NCBI GenBank assembly: GCA_903822175.1
Contig: CAIJOB010000016.1
Span: 1 to 43,264, forward strand
Length of the DNA: 43,264 nt
Direction: 5' to 3'
From: an uncultured Alphaproteobacteria bacterium
GTDB taxonomy: Bacteria; Pseudomonadota; Alphaproteobacteria; Caulobacterales; Caulobacteraceae
The translations under genes were made by a program, and so were the position numbers. The notes under the pieces were generated by a model. It saw only the letters and a list, made by a program, of their open reading frames with translations. It searched no databases and was not told the DNA's origin. Shown in pieces: positions 15,933 to 24,289 of the stretch (the first letter of the stretch is position 1; the number at the start of each line of letters is the position of its first letter).

Positions 15933-17045
15933 TCAGCTCAGGCCGGTGGCGGGATTGGGCGCGGCGAAGGCCGAGAAGCCGTAGTGGTCCAGCCAGCGCG
16001 TATCGCTGGCGAACATGTCGCGCAGGTCGGGCATGCCGTATTTCAGCATCCCCAGCCGGTCGATGCCGAAGCCGAAGGCGAAGCCTTGCCATACGTCGGG
16101 GTCGAGGCCGCAGTTGCGCAGCACATTGGGATGCACCATCCCGCAGCCGACGATCTCCATCCAGTCGTCGCCCTGGCCGATCTTCACGTCGCCGCCGGAC
16201 CGGTCGCAGCGCACGTCCATCTCGGCCGACGGTTCGGTGAACGGGAAGTGGTGCGGGCGGAAGCGGGTCTCCACCAGCGGCGTCTCGAAGAACCGCGAGA
16301 TGAAGGTCTCCAGCGTCCACTTCAGGTGGCCCATGTGGATGGCGCGGTCGATCACCAGGCCCTCCATCTGGTGGAACATCGGGGTGTGGGTGGCGTCGCT
16401 GTCCGAGCGGTAGGTGCGGCCGGGCACGACGATGCGGATCGGCGGCTCCTGGCTGGTGGCGATCCAGGACGGCAGCCTGTCGTTCTGGCCCTGCTGCATG
16501 GTGCGGATCTGCACGGGGCTGGTGTGCGTGCGCAGCACCTTGCGCTCGCCCTTTTCGTCCTCGGGCAGCCAGAAGGTGTCGTGCATTTCCCGCGCCGGGT
16601 GCTTCGGCGGGAAGTTGAGCGCGGTGAAGTTGTGGAAGTCGTCCTCGATGTCGGGGCCTTCCGCCAGGCCAAAGCCCATCTCGGCGAAGATGGCGATCAT
16701 CTCGTCCTGCACCTGCATGGTCGGGTGCACCCGGCCGCGGCGCGCAGGCGGCGGCGGCAGGGTCAGGTCGACCCGCTCGGCGGAGAGCTTGGCGTCGAGC
16801 TCGGCGGTTTCGAGCTGCGCCTTGCGCGCGGCGATGGCGCCCCCGACGCGATCGCGCAGGCCGTTGATCGCCGGGCCCTGTTCGCGCCGCTCGTCGGGGC
16901 TCATCGAGCCGAGCGTCTTGAGCAGGTCGGAGATGGAGCCGGACTTGCCGAGCGCGGCCACGCGCACGGCTTCCAGCGCGGCCACGTCGGATGCGGCGGC
17001 GACGGCGGCGGAGAGCTCCGCCTCGAGTTTGGTCAGATCGGTCAT
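15933..17045 (-). CDS. pheS: Phenylalanine-tRNA ligase alpha subunit
   Basis: 370 residues. An N-terminal coiled-coil arm (1-90) precedes the class II catalytic domain with motif 1 region [23 protein letters not shown] sequence, motif 2 at [18 protein letters not shown] and motif 3 at [13 protein letters not shown]. The start [15 protein letters not shown] is preceded by a 111-base gap to rplT containing a strong hairpin with a T-run. That hairpin either ends the rpmI-rplT transcript or attenuates pheST. Confidence 0.98.
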   Translation of the reverse strand: MTDLTKLEAELSAAVAAASDVAALEAVRVAALGKSGSISDLLKTLGSMSPDERREQGPAINGLRDRVGGAIAARKAQLETAELDAKLSAERVDLTLPPPPARRGRVHPTMQVQDEMIAIFAEMGFGLAEGPDIEDDFHNFTALNFPPKHPAREMHDTFWLPEDEKGERKVLRTHTSPVQIRTMQQGQNDRLPSWIATSQEPPIRIVVPGRTYRSDSDATHTPMFHQMEGLVIDRAIHMGHLKWTLETFISRFFETPLVETRFRPHHFPFTEPSAEMDVRCDRSGGDVKIGQGDDWMEIVGCGMVHPNVLRNCGLDPDVWQGFAFGFGIDRLGMLKYGMPDLRDMFASDTRWLDHYGFSAFAAPNPATGLS

Positions 17046-17092
17046 TGTGGGGGTGTCCTACCCTGCGGTCTTCATCGGGAGAAGAGGGCAGC

Positions 17093-17127
17093 AAAAAGCC
17101 CTCCGGCGTGTTCGGCCGAAGGGCTTT
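17093..17127 (-). terminator. Rho-independent terminator or pheST attenuator
   Basis: Minus-strand RNA would form AAAGCCCU/AGGGCUUU extended by an inner GCCG/CGGC past one mismatch, ending in five U. It lies between the rplT stop and the pheS start. A small GGTCG/CGACC hairpin precedes it (about 17138-17150). I see no leader ORF rich in Phe codons. Confidence 0.8.
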
Positions 17128-17156
17128 GAATGCGTAGGGTCGAAACGACCTTCAGC

Positions 17157-17513
17157 TTAAGCCAGCGCGGCGCGAACCTTTTCGGCGATGGCCTTGAAGG
17201 CGCTCGGATCGGAGCCCGCGATGTCCGCGAGGACCTTGCGGTCCATTTCGATCCCGGCCAGGTCAAGGCCGTGGATAAATCGGGCGTAGGTCATGCCTTC
17301 TTCACGCGCCGCGGCGTTGATCCGTTGGATCCACAGCGAGCGGAACGCACGCTTGCGGACCTTGCGGTCGCGGTAGGCGTACTGGCCGGCCTTGTCCACG
17401 GCCGCCTTGGCGGTGCGGATAGTGTTCTTGCGGCGCCCGTAGAAGCCCTTGGCCTGTTCGAGAACCTTCTTGTGCTTGGCGTGGGCGGTGACGCCCCTTT
17501 TAACGCGAGCCAT
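17157..17513 (-). CDS. rplT: 50S ribosomal protein L20
   Basis: 118 residues, the standard length. It begins [23 protein letters not shown] and continues with the long basic helices ([38 protein letters not shown]) that pack into 23S rRNA domain II. It follows rpmI by 13 bases. In many bacteria L20 represses its own operon by binding the leader. The infC gene that usually heads this operon is 6 kb away here. Confidence 0.98.
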   Translation of the reverse strand: MARVKRGVTAHAKHKKVLEQAKGFYGRRKNTIRTAKAAVDKAGQYAYRDRKVRKRAFRSLWIQRINAAAREEGMTYARFIHGLDLAGIEMDRKVLADIAGSDPSAFKAIAEKVRAALA

Positions 17514-17526
17514 CTGTCAGTGCTCC

Positions 17527-17730
17527 TTAAGAGAGGCCGTAGGGCAGGAAGAGTTTGATGATCTTCGCGTCGGACGCGCTCATCACCTTCGTGCCTCGGT
17601 TCTGACGGATGTACTTGGCGTTGTGGCTGAGCAGGCGGTGACGCTTGCCCGCGACGCCGGCCTTGATCTTGCCGGTCGACGTCAGTTTGAAGCGCTTCTT
17701 CACGCCTGACTTGGTCTTCAGTTTGGGCAT
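17527..17730 (-). CDS. rpmI: 50S ribosomal protein L35
   Basis: 67 residues: [20 protein letters not shown] at the start, [16 protein letters not shown] in the middle. The frame extends 18 codons upstream, but L35 always begins MPK(L/M)KT, so the ATG at 17730 is correct. No plain Shine-Dalgarno precedes this ATG; instead a tight hairpin ends eight bases before it. Confidence 0.97.
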   Translation of the reverse strand: MPKLKTKSGVKKRFKLTSTGKIKAGVAGKRHRLLSHNAKYIRQNRGTKVMSASDAKIIKLFLPYGLS

Positions 17731-17737
17731 TTCACTG

Positions 17738-17755
17738 CGGAGCCCTGGGGCTCCG
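17738..17755 (-). promoter_or_regulatory. Hairpin just before rpmI start
   Basis: CGGAGCC-CCAG-GGCTCCG, a 7-bp stem with a four-base loop in the rpmI leader, placed where a ribosome-binding site would be. It could be part of an autogenous L20 control site or simply limit translation. No known leader consensus was recognised. Confidence 0.45.
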
Positions 17756-17876
17756 TCCTCTGGGTCGTGTTGATGAACCGCCATGGCATGCCTTGGGCCA
17801 GGCGGTTCCGAAGGGGCGGGTTAGTAGGGGAAACGGGCGCGGAATGCAAGGCGGGTGGCCAGATCGGCGCGGCGCC

Positions 17877-19208
17877 TCACATCGCCGAGTTCGAGACCCC
17901 ACTGTGCGGCGGCGCGTAGGCGTAGTCGCCCGGGCCGCCGAAGGCCAGGTTCCACAGGCCCGCCAGCATCCGCACGAGCGCGGTGAGGCCGACGCTCAGC
18001 ACCACCAGCGTCACGATCGGCGCCAGCGGCAGCGGCGGGGCGTCGCGCAGCTCGGACATACGATGGGCGAATTCCGGGCGGGTCATCGCCCCGATCGCCG
18101 GCGCCAGCGGTGACTCGTTCCAGAGCCAGATGCAGAAGGTCAGAAGGGCTGCGCCCCGCACCGCGTCCAGCAGGCCGTTCAGCCGGACCGAGAAGGGATA
18201 GGCCAGCATGAAGGCGCCCTGCAGCAGGATCACCGTGAGGTAGGCCAGGACCGGCCAGAACAGGAAATGCCGCAGGGCCACCCAGTCGACCTTGCCGAGC
18301 GCGCCTGGGTCCAGGTCGATCGCCGCCCAGTCGGTCGCGTCCAGGCCGAGGTTGATCGGCAGGACACCCGTCCACCACAGCACCAGCACGGTCCCGAACG
18401 CGATGAAGGCCAGGCCGCGGGCCATGGGCCGCATCGCCGGATGCCACGGCCCGTGGTCGAGATTGACGGCCCAATCCCCGCGGCCGGTCGGCGGAGCGGG
18501 CGTCTGTGGGCTCGGCGGCGGCGAGCTTGCTTTGCGAGAGGTGGAGGGTGAGGCGGGCGCCGCCGCGGCCATTCCGGAGTCAGCCCGCGCCGTCTCGCTC
18601 GGCCGATTGGGGCTCGGCTTGTAGCCGCGCGGCTGCGAACGCCGCCATTCGCCATGCGGCGCGCGCGTTTGGCGCCCGAACCAGTCGCCCCAGTCGGTGA
18701 AGTTCCAGGCGATCATCTCCAGGTAGCGCAGGTCGCGCACCCGCCAGTTGTCGAGGTAGTCGATGCGGCCGCCTCTGCGTTCGAAGAACCAGGCCACGCA
18801 GGTCGCCACCCCGATCAGCACCAGGGTTCCGGTGATCGCCGAGCCGATGGCGCGCCCGATCGCCAGGGAGACGTCGTCGAAGGCCAGCGCGCGGAAGAAG
18901 ATGACGATGAGCGCCGTCGCCACCTGCAGGGCAATCGCCGCCTTCACCGCGAACAGCCAGTAGGGATAGAGCGTTGGCCCGACCACATGCTGCGGTCCCT
19001 CGGCGTAGCGGGCGGCGACGACCACCGGGTGGCCTACCTCACGCAGCACCGCCTCGACCTCGTCGTAGGTCAGCGGCCGGCCAAGGTCGCCTTCGCGCTC
19101 CTCGATCCGGGTCAGGATGGTGTCGCGCAGTTCGGCGACGATGTCTTCGCGCTGCGCCTTGGGCAGCAGGGCTGCGACGGCGCGCAGATAGTCGTTCACG
19201 AGGTCCAT
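17877..19208 (-). CDS. Membrane protein with N-terminal HAAS-like domain, PadR partner
   Basis: 443 residues. Residues 1-70 (MDLVNDYLRAVAALLPKAQREDIVAELRDTI ... EVEAVLREVGHP) match the HAAS/DUF1700-like helical domain that is typically encoded beside a PadR regulator. Two transmembrane helices follow (about 85-105 and 120-142), then a long Pro/Ser/Ala-rich disordered stretch (about 205-245), then four or five more helices (about 262-440). The start is the ATG 17 bases after the PadR stop. It is probably an inner-membrane stress or envelope sensor; the output is unknown. Confidence 0.8.
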   Translation of the reverse strand: MDLVNDYLRAVAALLPKAQREDIVAELRDTILTRIEEREGDLGRPLTYDEVEAVLREVGHPVVVAARYAEGPQHVVGPTLYPYWLFAVKAAIALQVATALIVIFFRALAFDDVSLAIGRAIGSAITGTLVLIGVATCVAWFFERRGGRIDYLDNWRVRDLRYLEMIAWNFTDWGDWFGRQTRAPHGEWRRSQPRGYKPSPNRPSETARADSGMAAAAPASPSTSRKASSPPPSPQTPAPPTGRGDWAVNLDHGPWHPAMRPMARGLAFIAFGTVLVLWWTGVLPINLGLDATDWAAIDLDPGALGKVDWVALRHFLFWPVLAYLTVILLQGAFMLAYPFSVRLNGLLDAVRGAALLTFCIWLWNESPLAPAIGAMTRPEFAHRMSELRDAPPLPLAPIVTLVVLSVGLTALVRMLAGLWNLAFGGPGDYAYAPPHSGVSNSAM

Positions 19209-19225
19209 GACGCCCTCCGGTTCCT

Positions 19226-19561
19226 TCAAGTTTCTGCGATTTTGTCGAGCGAGCCCGAGATCCGCCGCCACTCGTCGAGCAGCCGCTTCAGCATGGTCTC
19301 GCCCGCGGGGGAGAGGCGGTAGAAGCGTTTCTTGCGCTTCTCTTCCTCGCGCCACTCACTGATCAGCAGGCCCTGGGTCTCCAGCCGGCGAAGCAGGGGA
19401 TAGAGGGTGCTCTCCTCCATCTCCAGACCGTCCGCGGCCAGGGCCTGGCGCAAGGTGTAGCCGTAACGCTCCTCGCGCAGCCGGGCGAGCACGCCCAGCA
19501 TCAGCGAACCGCGCCGCAGCTCGAGCCGGTAGCTTTCGTAGAGATCGCCGTCTGCGCCCAT
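19226..19561 (-). CDS. PadR-family transcriptional regulator
   Basis: 111 residues from an ATG that gives MGADGDLYESYRLELRRGSL. The winged helix is LMLGVLARLREERYGYTLRQALAADGLEMEESTLYPLLRRLETQGLLISEW, with the basic wing REEEKRKKRFYRLSPAGE and a C-terminal dimer helix. PadR repressors of this short type control the membrane protein gene that follows. An inverted repeat upstream is a likely operator. Confidence 0.94.
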   Translation of the reverse strand: MGADGDLYESYRLELRRGSLMLGVLARLREERYGYTLRQALAADGLEMEESTLYPLLRRLETQGLLISEWREEEKRKKRFYRLSPAGETMLKRLLDEWRRISGSLDKIAET

Positions 19562-19583
19562 CTGTAACCTGCGTGCCGTATAG

Positions 19584-19596
19584 TGTATGGCATACA
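19584..19596 (-). promoter_or_regulatory. Candidate PadR operator
   Basis: TGTATG-G-CATACA is a perfect 6-bp inverted repeat 22 bases before the padR start, set in an AT-rich patch that also supplies a possible -10 (ACTATA or TATACG in the minus direction). PadR proteins commonly bind such symmetric ATAC/GTAT sites at their own promoter. Confidence 0.5.
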
Positions 19597-19671
19597 GTGT
19601 GTAGCGCGCAGTACGAGCGCGGGTCAAGAGGGTTCGCCAAACGGCGTTGGTTCAGCGGGTTCGGGCGGCGC

Positions 19672-20886
19672 TCAGGCCGGGGCGTGGACGCGCTGGCGGA
19701 CCTGGCCGGCCAGCCACAGGCCGGGCAGGATCAGCAGCGCCGCCGAGGCGAAGGGCGCGCCGGGGGCCACGCTGGAAAACAGCCAGCCGGCGAACACCGG
19801 CCCGCCGATCCGCGACATCGCCATGCCGCTCATGTTGAGGCCCAGCATCTCGCCCTGCCGGTCCGGCGGCGCGGCCTGGGAGATCAGCGCGGTGAGGTTC
19901 GGGAAACAGATCGACTGGCCCAGGCAGACGAGGGCGAAGCCCAAGATCGCCACCGGCCAGACCGGCGCCAGGCCTTGCGTCACCAGGCCCAGACCCATGA
20001 AGCAGAGTCCGCCCATCAGCGTCGAAGGCGCGCCGAACCGCCGGACCAGCCGCCCCGACAGGTAGCCCTGGCAGAAGGCCCCCAGGATGCCGATGACCAT
20101 GAAGGCCAGCCCGATCTGCTTCGGCCCCCAACCGAACCGGGCCTGGGTCCACAGGCCATAGGTCGCCTCGATGCCCGCAAAGCCGATCACCACGATGGCG
20201 CTGATCGCCAGGATGCGGCCGATGATCTCGTGCTGGGCGGCGTCCTTCAGGCCGGCGATCCGCGAGCGCTGGGGCGCGCCGCCGGCGGCGCGCTCCGGCC
20301 GGCTCTCGCGCACGAAGACCACCACGGCCAGCGCCGAGGCGATGGCGAAGCCCGCCGCCACCAAGAGCGGCAGTTGAAAGCCAAGCGCGCCGCGGCTGGG
20401 CTGGGCGAGCAGGCCGCCGATCGCCGGACCCGTCGTGAAACCCGCGCTGAAAGCCGCGCCCATGATCCCCATCCGCGACGCCCGCTTGTCCGGTGGGGTG
20501 ATGTCGGCCATGGCGCCCTGCAGGGTCGAGATGTTGCCGGCGAAGAGGCCGGTCACGAACCGGATCGCAAAGGCGGCTGCGATGTTGGGCGCAAAGGCCA
20601 GTGCGGCGTAGCTGAACGCCACGGCGGTGATGGTGATGATCAGCACAGGCTTGCGCCCGATGCGGTCCGAAAGCCGGCCCCAGAAAGGCTCGCCCAGGAA
20701 CTGGCCGACCGAGAAGGCCGAGAACAACAGGGTCACCTGCCAGGCGGGCGCGTTGAACGCCTTGGCGAAGAACGGCAGCAGCGGGATCACCAGGCCAAAG
20801 CCCGCGATCATCAGGAAGATGACGCTCAGCAGGACGATGAGCGCGCGGCGCTCCTCGGCCGGCGTCTGGGTGTGAGCGAGGCTCAT
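19672..20886 (-). CDS. MFS transporter, TetA/MdtG-like drug:H+ antiporter family
   Basis: 404 residues with 12 transmembrane helices. GFGLVIPLLPFFAKAF in TM1, the motif A loop WGRLSDRIGRKPVL after TM2, and GAAFSAGFTTGPAIGG (motif C) in TM5 are typical of DHA1 antiporters. It overlaps its paralogue upstream by ATGA, so the two are co-translated. The substrate is unknown. Confidence 0.9.
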   Translation of the reverse strand: MSLAHTQTPAEERRALIVLLSVIFLMIAGFGLVIPLLPFFAKAFNAPAWQVTLLFSAFSVGQFLGEPFWGRLSDRIGRKPVLIITITAVAFSYAALAFAPNIAAAFAIRFVTGLFAGNISTLQGAMADITPPDKRASRMGIMGAAFSAGFTTGPAIGGLLAQPSRGALGFQLPLLVAAGFAIASALAVVVFVRESRPERAAGGAPQRSRIAGLKDAAQHEIIGRILAISAIVVIGFAGIEATYGLWTQARFGWGPKQIGLAFMVIGILGAFCQGYLSGRLVRRFGAPSTLMGGLCFMGLGLVTQGLAPVWPVAILGFALVCLGQSICFPNLTALISQAAPPDRQGEMLGLNMSGMAMSRIGGPVFAGWLFSSVAPGAPFASAALLILPGLWLAGQVRQRVHAPA

Positions 20887-22127
20887 GCCGCGTCCTCGAC
20901 CGCATGGCCTTGGACGTTACGGGGCGGCGCTCGGCGCGCGGCGCTGAGCGCCAGCAGGATCGCGGGCGCGACGATCAGGGCGCCCTGGATGAAGGGCGCG
21001 TTGATGCTGATGCTGGCGAAGGTCAGGCCGGCCGAAAGCGGACCCACGAAGCGCGCAAAGGCGCCGGACGCGTTGTTCAGGCCCAGGATCTGGCCCTGCC
21101 GGTGCGGGTCGGCGGTGCGCGAGATCAGCGCGCCGACGTTGGGCCAGGCCACCGACTGGCCGATGGCGGTGACGCACATCAGTGCGGTGGTCATGATCAG
21201 GCCCGTCGAGAGTGGCTGCAGCACTGAGCCCAGTGCGTTGACGCCCATGCCGATGGCCAGCATGCGGCCCTCGCCGAACCTCTCGGAGAGCGGGCCGGTC
21301 ACGAAGAACTGGGTGAAGGAGGCCACGATGCCGACGGCGGCGAAGCAGACGCTGATCTGGCGCGGCCCCCAGCCAAAGCGGGCGTTGCCCCACAGGCCAA
21401 AGGTCGACTCGATGCCGGTGAAGGCGAAGCCCACCAGGAAGGTCAGCAGCATCAGCCGGCCGATCACCGGGTGCGTGACCGCCTCGCCGACCGCCGCCCA
21501 GCGGCTGGGTCTGTGGCTGATCGACTGGTCGCGGATCTTGCTCTCGCGGATGAACAGGATGATGCCGGTGACCGCGATGGCCGACAGGGCTGACGCGATA
21601 AACAACGGGATGCGGAAGCCGATCGGCCCGATGTCGGTGTGGGCGAAGGCGCCGCCGACCGCGGGGCCCACGATCATGCCGACGTTCCACGCCGCGCCCT
21701 GGCGGGACAGCATCCGCGCCCGCCGCTCGGGCGGGGTGACGTCAGCGATATAGCCCTGGATCACCGCGCCGTTGCCGCTCATCAGCCCGCCCAGGAAGCG
21801 GACCACGAAGGCGACGGCGACGTTCGGCGCAAAGGCCAGCGCCAGGTAGCAGAGGCAGTTGCCGCTGATCGTCGAGATCAACAGCGGCTTGCGGCCATAA
21901 CGGTCGGAGAGGCGGCCCCAGAATGGCTCGCCGAAGAAGCCGCCCATGGCGTAGGCCGAGAAGATCAGCGCGATCTGCCAAGGCGCCGCGTGCATCGACT
22001 TGGCATAGAAGGGCAGCAACGGGACGATGATCCCGAAGCCCAGCATGTTGATAAAGATGACGGCGATCAGCGACGGCGCCGCCCACGGGGACGGCGCAGA
22101 CGCCTCCCGTGGCGCGATGTCAGACAT
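20883..22127 (-). CDS. MFS transporter, TetA/MdtG-like, tandem paralogue
   Basis: 414 residues from the ATG at 22127 (an in-frame TTG lies 12 codons upstream; neither has a strong ribosome site). The layout is the same as its neighbour: GFGIIVPLLPFYAKSM, WGRLSDRYGRKPLL, GAAWNVGMIVGPAVGG. Shared stretches such as FSA...GEPFWGRLSDR, ARFGWGP(K/R)QI and GLN.(S/A)G show a duplication that has since diverged. It is the first gene of a two-transporter operon and could form a pair with separate substrates. Confidence 0.9.
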   Translation of the reverse strand: MSDIAPREASAPSPWAAPSLIAVIFINMLGFGIIVPLLPFYAKSMHAAPWQIALIFSAYAMGGFFGEPFWGRLSDRYGRKPLLISTISGNCLCYLALAFAPNVAVAFVVRFLGGLMSGNGAVIQGYIADVTPPERRARMLSRQGAAWNVGMIVGPAVGGAFAHTDIGPIGFRIPLFIASALSAIAVTGIILFIRESKIRDQSISHRPSRWAAVGEAVTHPVIGRLMLLTFLVGFAFTGIESTFGLWGNARFGWGPRQISVCFAAVGIVASFTQFFVTGPLSERFGEGRMLAIGMGVNALGSVLQPLSTGLIMTTALMCVTAIGQSVAWPNVGALISRTADPHRQGQILGLNNASGAFARFVGPLSAGLTFASISINAPFIQGALIVAPAILLALSAARRAPPRNVQGHAVEDAA

Positions 22128-22219
22128 GGGCGGTGGGGTACGCCCGGGTTCCCGCTGCGGCAAGGCTTAGGGGCGTTCGCTGAGCCCGTTCGGCGCTCAG
22201 CGTTGGCGTAGGGACACAG

Positions 22220-22549
22220 TCAGAGCAGTGGTTCCTTGGGCTGTAGGTTAGAGAGCGGCCCGTCTTCGATGAAGAACTGCGGGAAGAGGTCGTCCCAGTT
22301 GGGATTGTCGCGCTCGATCAGATTGATCTTCCACTCGCGCTTGTACTTCTTCAGCCGCTTCTCGCGATGGATCGCCGCCGCGATGCCGTCGTGCCGTTCG
22401 TACCAGACGAGCCCCTTGATCCCGTACTGCTTGGTGAAGCCGTCTATGGCGCCCTCGCGATGTTGGGCGGCGCGATTCAAGAGTTCGCTGGTGACACCGA
22501 CGTACAGCGTCCCATGTTTGCGGCTCGCCATGATGTAGACCGCGTTCAA
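22220..22549 (-). CDS. Stand-alone GIY-YIG endonuclease domain protein
   Basis: 109 residues from a TTG start preceded by a GGGGGGAT ribosome site. The GIY and YIG elements appear as V4-Y-I6 and L15-Y-V-G18. R26 follows in the first helix, and catalytic E63 lies in AIHREKRLKKYKREWK. The family (UPF0213/YhbQ-like and YazA-like) contains single-domain nucleases of poorly known role, often many per alphaproteobacterial genome. The frame stays open upstream through the palindrome, but a start there would remove the GIY motif from the N-terminus, where the family has it. The palindrome begins 18 bases before the start codon. Confidence 0.88.
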   Translation of the reverse strand: MNAVYIMASRKHGTLYVGVTSELLNRAAQHREGAIDGFTKQYGIKGLVWYERHDGIAAAIHREKRLKKYKREWKINLIERDNPNWDDLFPQFFIEDGPLSNLQPKEPLL

Positions 22550-22566
22550 TCGATCCCCCCAAAGAT

Positions 22567-22692
22567 CGTCATCCCCCGGCTTGTCCGGGGGACCCATGAT
22601 CTCCGTGATGCAGAATGGAGCGCGGCGGCGCCGCTCCTGGCAATCACCTTCTCTCGCGATCATGGGTGGCCCGGACAAGCCGGGCCATGACG
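22567..22692. repeat. REP-like double-hairpin palindrome, copy B
   Basis: Outer CGTCAT/ATGACG, hairpins CCCCCGG-CTTGT-CCGGGGG (22573-22591) and GGCCCGG-ACAAG-CCGGGCC (22668-22686), then a 10-bp pair ACCCATGATC/GATCATGGGT and a central GGAGCG/CGCTCC. The whole 126 bases can form one cruciform. The loops CTTGT and ACAAG are the same as in copy A although the stems differ. It fills the gap between the GIY-YIG gene and the metallo-beta-lactamase. Confidence 0.9.
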
Positions 22693-22709
22693 AGCAAAAG
22701 GAGAAGAGC

Positions 22710-23582
22710 TTACGGGTTCTGCTTCTTCAACTCCGTCCGGAACGCACCTTCAGCGCGGTCGACGAAGGCTTTGCAGCCCTTGGGGTCAACGAAGGCTTCG
22801 GTCTTGCCGGCGTCCAGCGCGGCCTTCTTCTCGTGCATGCCGAAGAAGGCGCCGTGGGAGGCGATGAACACCTCGCAGGGCTGCGATCTCCAGAAGGCGA
22901 AGCTCTTCTCATAGGCGGCGGTCTGGCCGGGATAGGTCTCGGTCTTGCCGAGTTTGTAACCGGGCAGCACGCTCGCCGAGCAGAGGTCCAGCGCCTGATA
23001 GGTCTTGCCGGCCATCGTCACCGGGAAGGTCCAGGTCGTGCAGCCGGCGGTGTGGCCGCCGGTGATGTGGGCCGTCAGAGTCATGCCGCCCAGGCTCACC
23101 TTGTCGCCGTCCTTGACCGTGACGTCGACTTTCACCGGCTCATATTCGAAGCGAGGGCCTTTCAGGAAGGGATCGCCCTTGCCGCCGGCCGCCACGATCG
23201 CCCCGTCGGCGGCGCTGGCGTAGAACTTCACGTCGGGCGCGGCGGCTCGCTTCACCTCGGCCAGGCCCGCGGCGTGGTCGAAGTGCTCGTGGGTGTTGAG
23301 CAGGATCTTGATCTGCCGGGTGTCGAAGCCGAGCGTCTTGATGTTCTTGACCACCTGCGGGCCGACCGGCGCGTCGCCGCCGTCGATGACGATCAGCCCA
23401 GCCTTGGTGACGATCAGATAGGACGAATAGTCCGAGGCCCCGACGTAATAGAGCTGCTCGGCGATCTTGAACGGCGGGAACGGCTCATTGCCGGCGTCCG
23501 CGGACTGAGCGTGCGCCCCCGAAACGAAAACGGCCGCCGTGAAGGCGACCGTTCCGAGGATGCCGAAGTTGAGACGGTTCAT
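22710..23582 (-). CDS. Subclass B3 metallo-beta-lactamase
   Basis: 290 residues with a signal peptide cleaved after AHA (residue 25). Zinc ligands are visible: H98-x-H100 and D102-H103 in NTHEHFDH, H177 in GGHTAGC, and H243 in ASHGAFFGMHEK. D102-H103 plus two zinc-binding triads and the absence of a metal Cys define subclass B3, which includes the Caulobacter CAU-1 type. It should hydrolyse penicillins, cephalosporins and possibly carbapenems in the periplasm. It follows infC by 17 bases on the same strand, with the palindrome downstream. Confidence 0.92.
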   Translation of the reverse strand: MNRLNFGILGTVAFTAAVFVSGAHAQSADAGNEPFPPFKIAEQLYYVGASDYSSYLIVTKAGLIVIDGGDAPVGPQVVKNIKTLGFDTRQIKILLNTHEHFDHAAGLAEVKRAAAPDVKFYASAADGAIVAAGGKGDPFLKGPRFEYEPVKVDVTVKDGDKVSLGGMTLTAHITGGHTAGCTTWTFPVTMAGKTYQALDLCSASVLPGYKLGKTETYPGQTAAYEKSFAFWRSQPCEVFIASHGAFFGMHEKKAALDAGKTEAFVDPKGCKAFVDRAEGAFRTELKKQNP

Positions 23583-23599
23583 CCGTATCCTTGTCGTGT

Positions 23600-24133
23600 T
23601 TAGCGAGGGGCCAGGATCATGATCATCTGACGGCCTTCCATGCGCGGCTCGTATTCGCACTTGGCGATCGGCTCGAAGTCGGCGCGGACCCGTTGCAACA
23701 GCTTCATGCCGAGCTCTGGGTGGGCCAGTTCACGGCCACGGAAGCGCAGGGTGACCTTCACCTTGTCGCCCTCTTCGAAGAAGCGGTTCATCGAGCGCTG
23801 TTTCACTTCGTAGTCGTGGATGTCGATGTTCGGGCGGAGCTTGATCTCCTTGATTTCCTGAACCTTTTGCCGCTTCCGCGCCTCGTTCTTCTTCTTCTGC
23901 TCCTGGAACTTGAACTTGCCGTAGTCCAGGATCTTGCAAACGGGCGGATCCGCGTTGGGCACGATCTCGACCAGATCGAGGCCCGCCTCTTCGGCAGCCT
24001 CCTGGGCGGAAGACGTGGGCATGACGCCCTGCTTCTCGCCGTTCTGATCGATCAACAGAACCTTGGGGACGCGGATTTCATCATTGATGCGCAGCCCGTC
24101 TTTGACAGGGGGCGCGTTCATGGGACGGCGAAT
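23600..24133 (-). CDS. infC: Translation initiation factor IF-3, likely ATT start
   Basis: 177 residues from ATT. The N-domain carries [21 protein letters not shown], then the lysine-rich linker [18 protein letters not shown] and the C-domain ([16 protein letters not shown]). An ATG lies four codons further in, but TAGGAG (24142-24147) is eight bases from the ATT and 20 from the ATG, and the added MRRP matches the start of IF-3 in related alphaproteobacteria. A rare start codon lets IF-3 repress its own translation. It is not linked to rpmI-rplT here. Confidence 0.95.
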   Translation of the reverse strand: MRRPMNAPPVKDGLRINDEIRVPKVLLIDQNGEKQGVMPTSSAQEAAEEAGLDLVEIVPNADPPVCKILDYGKFKFQEQKKKNEARKRQKVQEIKEIKLRPNIDIHDYEVKQRSMNRFFEEGDKVKVTLRFRGRELAHPELGMKLLQRVRADFEPIAKCEYEPRMEGRQMIMILAPR

Positions 24134-24289
24134 AGGCGAAACTCCTAAGATTGTTTCAGGGCGGACTGTTTTGGGGCAGCGGATTGTTTCTAGGCAGCGG
24201 TCCGGGGCGCGTCGCCGCGCTTCGGTCCACTCAACCTATATGATTTCCCGCCCCCACGCCATCAAGGAGGGGCGCCATCAATCCGGCGC

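Noticed and set aside
14579..16240. 553-codon open frame on the plus strand
   Set aside because: Antisense to pheT and pheS.
19573..21753. 726-codon open frame on the plus strand
   Set aside because: Antisense to PadR and both MFS genes.
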